Assembly: GCF_023721835.1 (NCBI RefSeq)
Contig: NZ_JAMKFE010000001.1
Span: 466,296-530,295, forward strand
Direction: 5' to 3'
DNA length: 64,000 bases
DNA from: Caldimonas mangrovi
GTDB lineage: Bacteria > Pseudomonadota > Gammaproteobacteria > Burkholderiales > Burkholderiaceae_C
The notes under the pieces are model-generated. The model worked only from the letters and a program-made list of their open reading frames with translations. It was not told where the DNA came from and searched no databases. This document shows, in pieces, positions 1 through 10,006 of the stretch. Each line of letters begins with the position of its first letter. The stretch's first letter is position 1. A program made the translations under genes and the position numbers.

Positions 1-129
1 CCCGCTGGCCCGCAGCAACTGGGCGAGCGGCACGAAGCCTTGCGACATCTGATGCAGCATCCGCTGGTAGGCGGTTCGCTGGTAAGCAACCGGTAGCTCC
101 GGCCAGCCCGACAATTTGTATTCTTTCAT
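1..129 (-). CDS. Hypothetical protein, partial (N-terminal part only)
   Basis: The ATG lies at 129-127 on the minus strand and the frame stays open to the window edge, giving 43 residues that begin MKEYKLSGWPELP. The C-terminus is outside the window. Basic and aromatic residues around YQRTAYQRM resemble short conserved hypothetical proteins of Burkholderiales, possibly with a helix-turn-helix-like segment, but I do not recognise a named family. It is divergent from tsaD. Function unknown; the reading frame itself is likely real because it has a clean start and conserved-looking composition. Confidence 0.5.
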   Translation of the reverse strand, partial: MKEYKLSGWPELPVAYQRTAYQRMLHQMSQGFVPLAQLLRASG

Positions 130-351
130 GGCTCCAACGACTCCCGGGCGGTCAGCCGCCTCGTCTTGCGATGCAAGGGAGCGAAGCCTACCGGGGTGGT
201 TTTCCCTTGCAAAGAGCAATAAGGCCTACTTTGGTGCAAACCCTAGCATGAAGATGTGACAAAACGCGAGCAATAGGGGTTGACCGGCACGCCAGCTGCT
301 GCAAGGCGCCTCGTCGGAAGGGCCAAGGTGTCGGAAGATACACTGCGCGGC

Positions 352-1383
352 ATGTTGGTCCTCGGCATCGAATCCTCCTGCGACGAAACAGGTGTGGCAC
401 TCGTTCGTGCCGCCGACCAGGGCATTCCCCGCTTGCTGTCCCACGCCCTGCACAGCCAGGTCGACATGCACCAGGCCTACGGCGGAGTGGTGCCTGAACT
501 GGCGTCCCGCGATCACATCCGCCGCTTGTTGCCGCTGGCGCGGCAAGTGTTCGACGCGGCCGGCTGCGGCCTCTCCGAGGTGGATGTCATTGCCTACACG
601 CGCGGTCCCGGGCTCGCCGGTGCCCTGCTGGTGGGTGCAGGGGGCGCGTGCGCGCTGGCCGCGTCGCTCGGCAAGCCGGTGCTGGGGATCCATCATCTCG
701 AGGGTCACCTGCTGTCGCCTTTCCTGTCAGTCGACCCGCCACAGTTCCCCTTCGTCGCGCTGCTCGTCTCCGGGGGCCACACTCAACTGATGCGGGTCGA
801 CGGCGTCGGTGCCTACGAGCTGCTCGGCGAGACCGTCGACGACGCGGCCGGGGAAGCCTTTGACAAATCCGCCAAGTTGTTGGGGCTGGGCTACCCCGGC
901 GGGCCGCAACTGTCCCGGCTGGCCGAGTTTGGCGACCCGTCCACGTTCGACCTGCCGCGACCGCTGCTGCACAGCGGCACGCTCGACTTCTCGTTTGCCG
1001 GGCTGAAGACGGCAGTGTGGACGCAGGTGCGCAAGCTCGGCACCAATGTCTGCGAGCAGGACCGCGCCCATCTGGCTGCCGCCACCCAGGCTGCGATCGT
1101 CGAGGTGTTGCTGAAGAAGTCGCTGGCAGCGTTGAAGCAGACCGGGCTGAAGCGCCTGGTGGTCGCCGGCGGTGTCGGCGCAAACCGGTCCTTGCGCGAG
1201 CAGCTCGATCTCGCCTGCGGCAAGCGAGGCATCCGGGTGCACTATCCCGAGCTGGCGCTGTGCACGGACAACGGCGCGATGATTGCCCTGGCTGCGGCAA
1301 TGCGCCTGCAGGCAGGGCGCTCGCGGGCGGTGCGCGACTATGCCTTCGACGTCAAGCCTCGCTGGGAACTCGCCGCCGTCTGA
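352..1383 (+). CDS. tsaD: tRNA N6-adenosine threonylcarbamoyltransferase TsaD
   Basis: TsaD transfers the threonylcarbamoyl group from TC-AMP to A37 of ANN-reading tRNAs, acting in the cytoplasm with TsaB and TsaE. The 343-residue protein opens [14 protein letters not shown], the classic Kae1/TsaD ASKHA-fold N-terminus, and carries the metal-binding HLEGH (His115, His119) and the C-terminal CTDNGAMIA motif. The frame extends upstream to 280 (24 extra residues), but family alignment and the MLVLGIESS start favour 352. A TACACT hexamer ends 7 nt before this ATG and no Shine-Dalgarno is at proper distance, so a leaderless transcript is possible. Standard length, no anomalies. Confidence 0.97.
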   Translation: MLVLGIESSCDETGVALVRAADQGIPRLLSHALHSQVDMHQAYGGVVPELASRDHIRRLLPLARQVFDAAGCGLSEVDVIAYTRGPGLAGALLVGAGGACALAASLGKPVLGIHHLEGHLLSPFLSVDPPQFPFVALLVSGGHTQLMRVDGVGAYELLGETVDDAAGEAFDKSAKLLGLGYPGGPQLSRLAEFGDPSTFDLPRPLLHSGTLDFSFAGLKTAVWTQVRKLGTNVCEQDRAHLAAATQAAIVEVLLKKSLAALKQTGLKRLVVAGGVGANRSLREQLDLACGKRGIRVHYPELALCTDNGAMIALAAAMRLQAGRSRAVRDYAFDVKPRWELAAV

Positions 1384-1448
1384 GCCCGTACGGGCCAGGC
1401 CCTAGAATCTCGCGCCTCGTTCCTGCGCGGTCGTCGCGCCCTCTTTCG

Positions 1449-2735
1449 ATGCTTGCCATGCCGACCTTCCGACACTGCTCCATGCTCGCGCTCGCTGCGC
1501 TGCTGCTTTTGACGGCTACGCTCGTCGCGGCCCAGCCCCGCCCGGTCAAGCTGGCGCTGATCGAAGGCCTCTCCGGCAGTTTCGGCAATGCCGGGGAAGC
1601 GGTGCACCGCAACATCGTCTGGGCTGTCGAGCGCATCAATGCGCGTGGCGGCGTCAGGCTGCCCGACGGTCCCCGGCCGCTCGAGGTGATTCGCTTCGAC
1701 AGCAAGGGTACGACCGATGAGGCGCTGTCGATGTTCAAGTCGGCGATGGACCAGGACATCGGCTTCGTGCTGCAGGGCAACAGCTCGGCCACAGCCGCCG
1801 CGCTGATCGATGCCCTGAACAAGCACAACCAGCGCGAGCCGCAACGGCGCGCCCTGTTCCTCAACTACTCCGCGGTCGAGCCCAGCCTCACCAACGAGCG
1901 CTGCAGCTTCTGGCACTTCCGCTTCGACGCGCATGCCGACATGCGCCTGGCGGCCCTGATGGACGTGCTGACGGCCGATCTTGCCGTGCAGAAGGTCTAC
2001 CTGATCGGTCAGGACTACAGCTTCGGGCAGCACGTGGTGCGCAAGGCTCGCGAGCTGCTCGCGCAGCGCCGTCCCGGGCTGCAGGTGGTGGGCGAGGAAC
2101 TGCACCCGATCGGTCGCATCAAGGACTTCCTGCCGTATGCCGCCAAGATCAAGGCCAGCGGCGCGCAGGCGGTCGTCACCGGCAACTGGGGCAACGACCT
2201 CACGCTGCTCGTCAAGGCCGCTCGCGAGGCGGGGCTGGACGCGAAGTTCTACACGTTCTACGGCAATGCTCTGGGGGTGCCGGCGGCGATCGGTGCCGCC
2301 GGGGTGGGGCGGGTGCTTGCGGTGGCTGAATGGCACCCGAACACCGGCGCGCCGGCATCCGATGCGTTCTACACCAGCTTTCGCCAGCGTTTTCCCCGCT
2401 CCGAGGACGACTACCTGCATGCCCGCATGCAGGCCATGGTGGAGATGCTGGCGCAAGCCATCGAGGCTGCCGGCAGCACGGAAGCGGCAGCCGTGGCCCG
2501 CGCCCTGGAAGGGGCTCGATTCGACGGCCGCGCGCTGGGCGGGGTCCATGAAGGCCGGATGCGGGCTGCTGATCACCAGTTCATCCAGCCGTTGTATGTG
2601 AGCGAGATGCAGCGCGTCGGCAGCGAAGGGACCCGTTTCGACAACGAAGGCTCCGGCTTCGGCTTCCGGACGGTGCGCCATGTGCCAGCGGCGCAAACCG
2701 AGCTGCCGCACGCCTGCGCCATGGATCGCCCCTGA
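1449..2735 (+). CDS. Branched-chain amino acid-type ABC transporter substrate-binding protein
   Basis: A 428-residue periplasmic binding protein of the LivJ/LivK (Peripla_BP_6) class. The N-terminus has a hydrophobic signal segment (LALAALLLLTATLVAAQ, cleavage expected near residue 25), followed by VKLALIEGLSGSFGNAGEA, the usual start of the mature domain, and a second-lobe segment TGNWGNDLTLLVKAAREAG. These proteins deliver amino acids, amides or aromatic acids to a Liv-type permease. No permease or ATPase gene is adjacent, so it is an orphan and its ligand cannot be told from sequence. ATG at 1458 is an alternative start. A TAGAAT box at 1403-1408 may be its -10. Confidence 0.85.
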   Translation: MLAMPTFRHCSMLALAALLLLTATLVAAQPRPVKLALIEGLSGSFGNAGEAVHRNIVWAVERINARGGVRLPDGPRPLEVIRFDSKGTTDEALSMFKSAMDQDIGFVLQGNSSATAAALIDALNKHNQREPQRRALFLNYSAVEPSLTNERCSFWHFRFDAHADMRLAALMDVLTADLAVQKVYLIGQDYSFGQHVVRKARELLAQRRPGLQVVGEELHPIGRIKDFLPYAAKIKASGAQAVVTGNWGNDLTLLVKAAREAGLDAKFYTFYGNALGVPAAIGAAGVGRVLAVAEWHPNTGAPASDAFYTSFRQRFPRSEDDYLHARMQAMVEMLAQAIEAAGSTEAAAVARALEGARFDGRALGGVHEGRMRAADHQFIQPLYVSEMQRVGSEGTRFDNEGSGFGFRTVRHVPAAQTELPHACAMDRP

Positions 2736-2760
2736 GCGGTTCGGCCGCTTCCCGTATAAT
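2732..2760 (+). promoter_or_regulatory. Putative sigma70 promoter of rpsO
   Basis: A perfect TATAAT at 2755-2760 sits 17 bp downstream of CTGAGC (2732-2737, 3 of 6 matches to TTGACA). Transcription would begin near 2767, leaving a leader of about 145 nt before rpsO. The upstream gene ends at 2735, so the -35 overlaps its stop codon. Confidence 0.6.
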
Positions 2761-2910
2761 TCCCGGGTTTTGCTGCGTCCGCCGCTGTTTGACGGGGGCT
2801 GCAAGGCACAAGCACGGCGTGGGTTGGTTTCACCCGCGACCGCAAGTGGCAACGAAACCGCGCGCTCGCATCAACACTCGCCGGGCAGCGGTTTCCATTG
2901 AAGGAATCCG

Positions 2911-3180
2911 ATGTCCATCGCAGATATGAACACCGCCGAGATCATCAAGGCGAACGCGCGCGGCCCGGCCGATACCGGCTCCCCGGAAGTGCAGGTGGCC
3001 CTGCTGACCGCCCGCATCAACGAGCTGACCCCTCACTTCAAGACGCACGCCAAGGACCACCACGGTCGCCGCGGCCTGCTGAAGATGGTCAACCGCCGCA
3101 AGCGCCTGCTGGCCTACCTGAAGAACAAGGACGCCGACCGCTACACCTCGCTGATCCAGAAACTGGGCCTGCGCAAGTAA
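2911..3180 (+). CDS. rpsO: 30S ribosomal protein S15
   Basis: An 89-residue protein matching the invariant length of bacterial S15, a primary 16S rRNA binder of the 30S platform. Recognisable segments are [20 protein letters not shown] and [21 protein letters not shown]. The ATG is preceded by GAAGGAATCCG, a good ribosome-binding site. It is followed by a rho-independent terminator and then pnp, the same rpsO-pnp order as in most proteobacteria, where S15 represses its own translation through the leader. The long leader from 2761 to 2910 could host such control, but I cannot prove it. Confidence 0.98.
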   Translation: MSIADMNTAEIIKANARGPADTGSPEVQVALLTARINELTPHFKTHAKDHHGRRGLLKMVNRRKRLLAYLKNKDADRYTSLIQKLGLRK

Positions 3181-3311
3181 GTTGGCCGCAGCTCCTGCAC
3201 GGCCCGCGTCCAGCGTGGCATGGCTCCCGCAAGGGGCCGCAGCACCCCGGTGCGCGGCCTCGATGGGGCCGGTCACTCGGCGCGGTGGGTCGAAGGGAGC
3301 CGCACGGTGAA

Positions 3312-3354
3312 GAAGAGCCTGTCTGGACGTGCCAGCACAGGCTCTTCGTTTTTT
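3312..3354 (+). terminator. Rho-independent terminator after rpsO
   Basis: An 11-bp perfect stem, GAAGAGCCTGT (3312-3322) with ACAGGCTCTTC (3337-3347), a 14-nt loop, and a T-run GTTTTTT (3348-3354). It lies 130 bp after the rpsO stop and would partly separate rpsO from pnp transcription. Confidence 0.88.
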
Positions 3355-3386
3355 GGAGTCGAAGCGACTGAATGGGGTTGCTGTGT

Positions 3387-3424
3387 CATTCCAGCGGGGT
3401 TCTTCACCGAGCCCCGCTGGAATG
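3387..3424 (+). promoter_or_regulatory. Perfect 13-bp inverted repeat in the pnp leader
   Basis: CATTCCAGCGGGG (3387-3399) is the exact reverse complement of CCCCGCTGGAATG (3412-3424), with a 12-nt loop. It lies 70 bp before the pnp start and has no T-tract, so it is not a terminator. In E. coli a stem-loop in the pnp leader is cut by RNase III and then degraded by PNPase to autoregulate pnp. The position suggests an analogous role; that is inference. Confidence 0.65.
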
Positions 3425-3493
3425 GCACTCCGCTCCAGCGTTTTGGCTCCGGTTTCGGCGCGCCCGGCGCGCGCCTTTGAATGGAGACACGAC

Positions 3494-5644
<2,151 letters not shown>

Positions 5645-5719
5645 GCCTGCGCGGTCTGCCGGTGTTCCGCCGAAGGGCGGGTCACCGGCGGCGCTTCCAA
5701 CGTCACTTTCATCTTCATC

Positions 5720-6706
5720 ATGCGTGCGATCGAAATCACTCGCTACGGCGAGCCCGAAGTGCTGCAGCCCTGCGAGCGGCCCGACCCGGTGCCCGGTGCC
5801 GGGGACGTGCTGATCCGTGTGCGGGCCTGCGGGGTCAACCGCCCCGACGTGTTGCAGCGCAAGGGGCACTACCCGGTGCCGCCTGGAGCCTCGGATCTGC
5901 CGGGGCTCGAGGTCGCCGGCCAGATCGTCAGCGGTGATGCCGATGGCATGGCGCGTGCCGGGCTCAAGCCGGGCGATCGCGTCTGCGCGCTGGTGCAGGG
6001 TGGAGGCTATGCCGAGCTGTGTGTCGCGCCGGCGGCGCAATGCCTGCCCGTGCCGGACGGCTGGTCCGACGTCGAGGCGGCCGGCCTGCCGGAGACCTTT
6101 TTCACCGTCTGGTCCAACGTGTTCGATCGCGCCCACCTCGCCGCCGGCGAAACGCTGCTGGTGCAAGGCGGTTCGAGCGGCATCGGCGTCACCGCCATCC
6201 AGCTCGGCAAGGCCTTCGGCGCGACCGTCCTGGCCACGGCCGGCAGCGACGAGAAGTGCGACGCCTGCACCAGGCTCGGCGCAGACCACGCGATCAACTA
6301 CCGCAGCCACGACTTCGTCGCCGAGGTGCAGCGGCTCACCAACGGCCGCGGCGCCGACGTCATCCTCGACATGGTGGCCGGCAGTTACGTCCCGCGCGAA
6401 CTCGGCTGCCTGGCCGACGACGGCCGGCTGGTGATCATTGCGCTGCAAGGGGGCAGCAAGGCCGAGGTCGACCTTGCCAACCTGATGCGCCGGCGTCTGA
6501 CGCTGACCGGCTCCACACTGCGGCCGCGTCCGGTAGCCTTCAAGGCTGCTGTTGCGCGCCAGCTCAAGGACAGGGTCTGGCCGCTGCTGGCACAGCGCAA
6601 GATCGAGCCGGTGGTGTTCCGCACCTTTGCGGCTGCGCAGGCGGCCGAGGCGCATGCGCTGATGGAATCGAATCAGCACATCGGCAAGATCGTGCTGGTC
6701 TGGTGA
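5720..6706 (+). CDS. NAD(P)H quinone oxidoreductase, zinc-less MDR (PIG3/Qor family)
   Basis: A 328-residue medium-chain dehydrogenase/reductase. The N-terminal GroES-like half contains CGVNRPDVLQRKGHYPVPPG, typical of the PIG3-type quinone oxidoreductases, which lack the zinc ligands of alcohol dehydrogenases. The Rossmann half has the dinucleotide motif VQGGSSGIGVTAIQLGKAFG, suggesting NADPH binding. Such enzymes reduce quinones or alpha,beta-unsaturated carbonyls in the cytoplasm; the real substrate is unknown. It starts 75 bp after pnp and is followed by tpiA after 56 bp, so read-through from pnp is likely. Confidence 0.88.
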   Translation: MRAIEITRYGEPEVLQPCERPDPVPGAGDVLIRVRACGVNRPDVLQRKGHYPVPPGASDLPGLEVAGQIVSGDADGMARAGLKPGDRVCALVQGGGYAELCVAPAAQCLPVPDGWSDVEAAGLPETFFTVWSNVFDRAHLAAGETLLVQGGSSGIGVTAIQLGKAFGATVLATAGSDEKCDACTRLGADHAINYRSHDFVAEVQRLTNGRGADVILDMVAGSYVPRELGCLADDGRLVIIALQGGSKAEVDLANLMRRRLTLTGSTLRPRPVAFKAAVARQLKDRVWPLLAQRKIEPVVFRTFAAAQAAEAHALMESNQHIGKIVLVW

Positions 6707-6762
6707 GCGGCCCGGCTCCTTAGAATCTGCAACTTTTCCAGCGGGAACGGAGAACTTCACAC

Positions 6763-7503
6763 ATGCGTCGCAAACTTGTCGTCGGCAACTGGAAAATGCA
6801 CGGCAGCCTGGCGTCCAATGGCGAACTGCTGGCCGGCGTCCGCGCGGCCGAGCCCTTCGTCTGCGAGGCTGCGGTGTGCGTGCCGTTCCCGTACCTTTCC
6901 ACCTGTGTGCTGGTGCTGCAGGGCAGCCACATCGCGCTCGGCGCGCAGGACTGCTCGGCGCACGAGCAGGGCGCCTTCACCGGCGAAGTCTCGGCGGCCA
7001 TGTTGGCCGACGTCGGCTGCCGCTACGTGATCGTCGGCCACTCCGAGCGCAGGGCTTACCACGCCGAGAGCGACCAGTTGGTCGCCGACAAGGCCAAGCT
7101 GGTTGTCGGCAAGGGGCTGGTGCCCATCGTCTGCGTGGGCGAGACGCTCGCTGAACGCGAAGCCGGCCAGACCGAAGCGGTCGTCAAGCGCCAGCTCTCT
7201 GCGGTGATCCATACGCTCGGCCATTGCGTCCCGCAGGCGGTGATCGCGTACGAGCCGGTCTGGGCCATCGGCACCGGCCGGACGGCGACGCCGGAGCAGG
7301 CGCAGGAAGTGCACGCCGTGCTGCGGGCGCAGTTGCACGCCGCGACCGAGCATGCCGGCGCCATGAAGATCCTCTACGGCGGCAGCGTGAAGGCCGACAA
7401 CGCCGCCACGCTGTTCGCGCAACCCGATATCGACGGCGGCCTGATCGGCGGCGCGTCCTTGAAGGCGGCCGATTTCGTCGCCATCTGCCGCGCGGCGCTG
7501 TGA
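6763..7503 (+). CDS. tpiA: Triosephosphate isomerase
   Basis: A 246-residue TIM barrel that interconverts dihydroxyacetone phosphate and glyceraldehyde-3-phosphate in glycolysis and gluconeogenesis. Lys11 lies in [10 protein letters not shown], the catalytic His in [10 protein letters not shown], the catalytic Glu in [11 protein letters not shown], and the phosphate loop in LYGGSVK and [15 protein letters not shown] box at 6721-6726 and a GGAG ribosome-binding site precede the ATG. The tpiA-secG-tRNA-Leu-nuo order is common in proteobacteria and supports the assignment. Confidence 0.98.
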   Translation: MRRKLVVGNWKMHGSLASNGELLAGVRAAEPFVCEAAVCVPFPYLSTCVLVLQGSHIALGAQDCSAHEQGAFTGEVSAAMLADVGCRYVIVGHSERRAYHAESDQLVADKAKLVVGKGLVPIVCVGETLAEREAGQTEAVVKRQLSAVIHTLGHCVPQAVIAYEPVWAIGTGRTATPEQAQEVHAVLRAQLHAATEHAGAMKILYGGSVKADNAATLFAQPDIDGGLIGGASLKAADFVAICRAAL

Positions 7504-7540
7504 GCTGCCGCGCTCGACACAAGATTTCTGGAGAACCTCG

Positions 7541-7933
7541 ATGCAGTTGATGACCACCCTGATCCTCGTCGTGCAGTTGCTGGCGGCGCTGGTCATGATC
7601 GGGCTCGTGCTGGTGCAGCACGGCAAGGGCGCCGACATGGGCGCTTCCTTCGGCAGCGGCTCGTCCGGCAGCCTGTTCGGCGCCACCGGCAGCGCGAACT
7701 TCCTGTCGCGCACCACCGCCGTGTGTGCGACGGTGTTCTTCGTCTGCACGCTGGCGCTGGCCTATCTGTCCAATGCCCGCCCCGTCGAGAGCGAAGGCGC
7801 CAGCGTGCTCGAGCGCGCCGCGCCGGCCGCGTCAGAGCCGGCCGGCGGTGCAGGCCAGATCCCCGGTGCCGCGCCGCAACCGGCCGCGCCCGAGCAGCCC
7901 GCGTCCGGCGCAGCTCAAATTCCGGCTCAATAA
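7541..7933 (+). CDS. secG: Preprotein translocase subunit SecG
   Basis: A 130-residue small subunit of the SecYEG protein-export channel in the inner membrane. Two hydrophobic helices (about residues 3-22 and 54-74) flank the conserved GKGADMGASFGSGSSGSLFG loop, the hallmark of SecG. The tail after residue 80 is an Ala/Pro/Glu-rich low-complexity extension common in betaproteobacteria. It follows tpiA by 37 bp with a GGAGAA ribosome-binding site. Confidence 0.96.
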   Translation: MQLMTTLILVVQLLAALVMIGLVLVQHGKGADMGASFGSGSSGSLFGATGSANFLSRTTAVCATVFFVCTLALAYLSNARPVESEGASVLERAAPAASEPAGGAGQIPGAAPQPAAPEQPASGAAQIPAQ

Positions 7934-7957
7934 TGTGCCGGCAGCAGGTGCGCTCCA

Positions 7958-7986
7958 TTGAGGGCGCACTGCTTTCGAGTTAGAAT
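7958..7986 (+). promoter_or_regulatory. Putative sigma70 promoter for tRNA-Leu (and perhaps nuo)
   Basis: TTGAGG (7958-7963) and TAGAAT (7981-7986) are separated by exactly 17 bp, 24 bp after the secG stop. It would start a transcript near 7993 that runs through tRNA-Leu and possibly into the nuo operon. No closer strong promoter for nuoA was seen. Confidence 0.6.
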
Positions 7987-8097
7987 GCAAGGCTGTTCGG
8001 GGAGCCATTCATCCTCATGCAAACCGAACAAACGCCGTGCTTCAGGAAGGTGTCTCGCCATCGAGCCACCCGAGCGAATCGCACGGGATCACACCGG

Positions 8098-8182
8098 GCC
8101 GACGTGGTGAAATTGGTAGACACGCTATCTTGAGGGGGTAGTGGCGAAAGCTGTGCGAGTTCGAGTCTCGCCGTCGGCACCA
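8098..8182 (+). tRNA. tRNA-Leu (anticodon GAG)
   Basis: An 85-nt class II tRNA. The acceptor stem GCCGACG pairs perfectly with CGTCGGC (8172-8178), followed by the discriminator A and an encoded CCA. The anticodon stem CTATC/GGTAG encloses the loop TTGAGGG, giving anticodon GAG (reads CUC/CUU). The long variable arm and the T-loop GTTCGAGTC fit Leu. The 463-bp gap between secG and nuoA holds only this tRNA, its promoter, and a leader of about 210 bp to nuoA (8183-8396) without a recognisable gene; there GATGCGG (8194-8200) and CCGCATC (8214-8220) could form a weak hairpin. Confidence 0.97.
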
Positions 8183-8396
8183 GGAATTCAATCGATGCGG
8201 TTTTCATCCGGTGCCGCATCGGCCGCCCTGAAAGTGGTCTGAAGGGGACAACCGCAGGGGAAAGTGGGCGTGCTGAACAGCGGGGTCTCCGCTGGGAACA
8301 GCGCGCCTTCTTTTTGCCGGCGCGGGTGAGCCGGATCTCTGAAATCTTTCGCGCAGCCAACCTCCGAACCAGCGAGCCACGCGTTCAAGAGCCATC

Positions 8397-8756
8397 ATGA
8401 GCCTCGACCCCTACCTCCCTGTCATCCTGTTCATCCTGGTCGGTATCGCGGTTGGCGTCGCCCCTCAGGCGCTGGGCTTCCTGCTCGGCCCGCGCAAGCC
8501 GGATCCCGAGAAGAACTCGCCGTACGAATGCGGCTTCGAGGCTTTCGAGGACGCGCGCATGAAATTCGACGTGCGCTACTACCTCGTCGCCATCCTGTTC
8601 ATTCTTTTCGACCTCGAAATCGCCTTCCTCTTCCCGTGGGCGATCGCATTGCGCGAGATCGGTCCGGTCGGCTTCTGGGCCATGATGATTTTCCTGGGCA
8701 TCCTCGTCGTGGGTTTCGTCTACGAGTGGAAGAAGGGCGCCCTGGACTGGGAATGA
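8397..8756 (+). CDS. nuoA: NADH-quinone oxidoreductase subunit A
   Basis: A 119-residue membrane subunit of complex I, next to the quinone chamber. It has three transmembrane helices (about 8-30, 62-84, 89-110), and the conserved cytoplasmic loop with [24 protein letters not shown] contains the family cysteine. It is the first gene of the nuo operon and starts with an ATG about 210 bp after tRNA-Leu. Confidence 0.97.
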   Translation: MSLDPYLPVILFILVGIAVGVAPQALGFLLGPRKPDPEKNSPYECGFEAFEDARMKFDVRYYLVAILFILFDLEIAFLFPWAIALREIGPVGFWAMMIFLGILVVGFVYEWKKGALDWE

Positions 8757-8772
8757 TGCGAGGAGTATCGCG

Positions 8773-9249
8773 ATGAGTATCGAAGGCGTCCTCAAGGAAG
8801 GCTTCATCACCACGACGGCCGACAAGCTGATCAACTGGTCCAAGACCGGATCGCTGTGGCCGATGACCTTCGGCCTGGCTTGCTGCGCGGTCGAGATGAT
8901 GCACGCCGGCGCGGCGCGCTACGACATCGACCGTTTCGGCATGCTGTTCCGCCCGAGTCCTCGGCAGTCCGATCTGATGATCGTCGCCGGCACGCTGTGC
9001 AACAAGATGGCGCCCGCGCTGCGCAAGGTCTACGACCAGATGGCCGAGCCTCGCTGGGTGCTGTCGATGGGGTCGTGCGCCAATGGTGGCGGGTACTACC
9101 ACTACAGCTATTCGGTGGTGCGCGGATGCGACCGCATCGTGCCGGTGGACGTCTACGTTCCCGGTTGCCCGCCGACCGCCGAAGCGCTGCTGTACGGCAT
9201 TCTGCAATTGCAGACCAAGATCCGCCGCGAAAACACGATCGCCCGCTGA
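8773..9249 (+). CDS. nuoB: NADH-quinone oxidoreductase subunit B
   Basis: A 158-residue peripheral-arm subunit that ligates the terminal [4Fe-4S] cluster N2, which hands electrons to quinone. The cluster cysteines are visible in [22 protein letters not shown] and [12 protein letters not shown]. It starts 16 bp after nuoA with a GAGGAG ribosome-binding site (8759-8764), and is followed at 17 bp by nuoC. Confidence 0.98.
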   Translation: MSIEGVLKEGFITTTADKLINWSKTGSLWPMTFGLACCAVEMMHAGAARYDIDRFGMLFRPSPRQSDLMIVAGTLCNKMAPALRKVYDQMAEPRWVLSMGSCANGGGYYHYSYSVVRGCDRIVPVDVYVPGCPPTAEALLYGILQLQTKIRRENTIAR

Positions 9250-9266
9250 ACGCGCACCCCCGCCCT

Positions 9267-9863
9267 ATGAGCAAAATCGACACCCTACAGGCAGCGCTGG
9301 AGACGGTGCTGGGCTCCAGGATCAAGCGCATCGTGGCCGATCGCGGAGAGCTGACGCTCACCGTCGGGGCGACGGACTATCTTGACGTCGCACGTACGCT
9401 GCGCGACTCGCCGGAGCTGCGCTTCGAGCAGTTGATCGACCTGTGCGGTCTCGACTATTCGGCCTACGGCGACGGCCGCTACGAGGGCCCGCGCTACTGC
9501 GTCGCGACACACCTGCTGTCAATCACCCACAACTGGCGCCTGCGCCTGAAGGTGTTCTGCCCCGACGACGACCTGCCGATGGTGGCCTCGGTCAACGAGG
9601 TGTGGAATGCGGCCAACTGGTTTGAACGCGAGGCTTTCGACCTCTATGGCATCGTCTTCGAAGACCACCTCGATCTTCGTCGCCTGCTGACCGACTATGG
9701 CTTCATCGGCCACCCGTTCCGCAAGGACTTCCCGGTCACCGGTCACGTCGAGATGCGCTATGACGCCGAACAGAAGCGCGTCATCTACCAGCCGGTGACG
9801 ATCGAGCCGCGCGAGATCACGCCCCGCGTGATTCGTGAAGAGAACTACGGTGGGCTGCACTGA
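9267..9863 (+). CDS. nuoC: NADH-quinone oxidoreductase subunit C
   Basis: A 198-residue 30-kDa subunit of the peripheral arm. The conserved C-terminal signature [18 protein letters not shown] and RRLLTDYGF(I)GHPFRKDFP are present. It is a separate gene here rather than fused to NuoD as in E. coli. ATG 9267 (MSKIDTLQ) gives the family's usual length; the same frame is open further upstream inside nuoB but without family similarity. The stop overlaps an ATG of a 41-codon frame that runs through a dispersed repeat (see 9874-9941). Confidence 0.96.
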   Translation: MSKIDTLQAALETVLGSRIKRIVADRGELTLTVGATDYLDVARTLRDSPELRFEQLIDLCGLDYSAYGDGRYEGPRYCVATHLLSITHNWRLRLKVFCPDDDLPMVASVNEVWNAANWFEREAFDLYGIVFEDHLDLRRLLTDYGFIGHPFRKDFPVTGHVEMRYDAEQKRVIYQPVTIEPREITPRVIREENYGGLH

Positions 9864-9873
9864 TGACGGATCA

Positions 9874-9941
9874 CCCCTACGCGCTTCGCTCGCCCTCTTC
9901 GAGGGGGCGACACCAGCAGACCGGCAAAGCCGGATCCGCGG
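9874..9941 (+). repeat. Dispersed palindromic intergenic repeat, copy A (between nuoC and nuoD)
   Basis: A 68-bp element starting CCCCTACGCGCTTCGC and ending AGCCGGATCCGCGG. It matches, in inverted orientation, the element at 47910-47976. The first 16 bases are identical, and 27 of the last 30 match. It includes internal palindromes (CCCTCTTCGAGGGG; CCGGCAAAGCCGG). It lies in the only sizeable gap (143 bp) inside the nuo operon. Confidence 0.85.
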
Positions 9942-10006
9942 TGTTCCGCTCGGATTGCGCCGTATCGTGCCGAGTGCGGCTTGCCTGAGTGCCATGGAAG
10001 ACTGAA

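Noticed and set aside
8183..8396. Search for a second tRNA or small gene between tRNA-Leu and nuoA
   Set aside because: Only a weak 7-bp hairpin was found; no cloverleaf or plausible start-plus-ribosome-binding-site frame.
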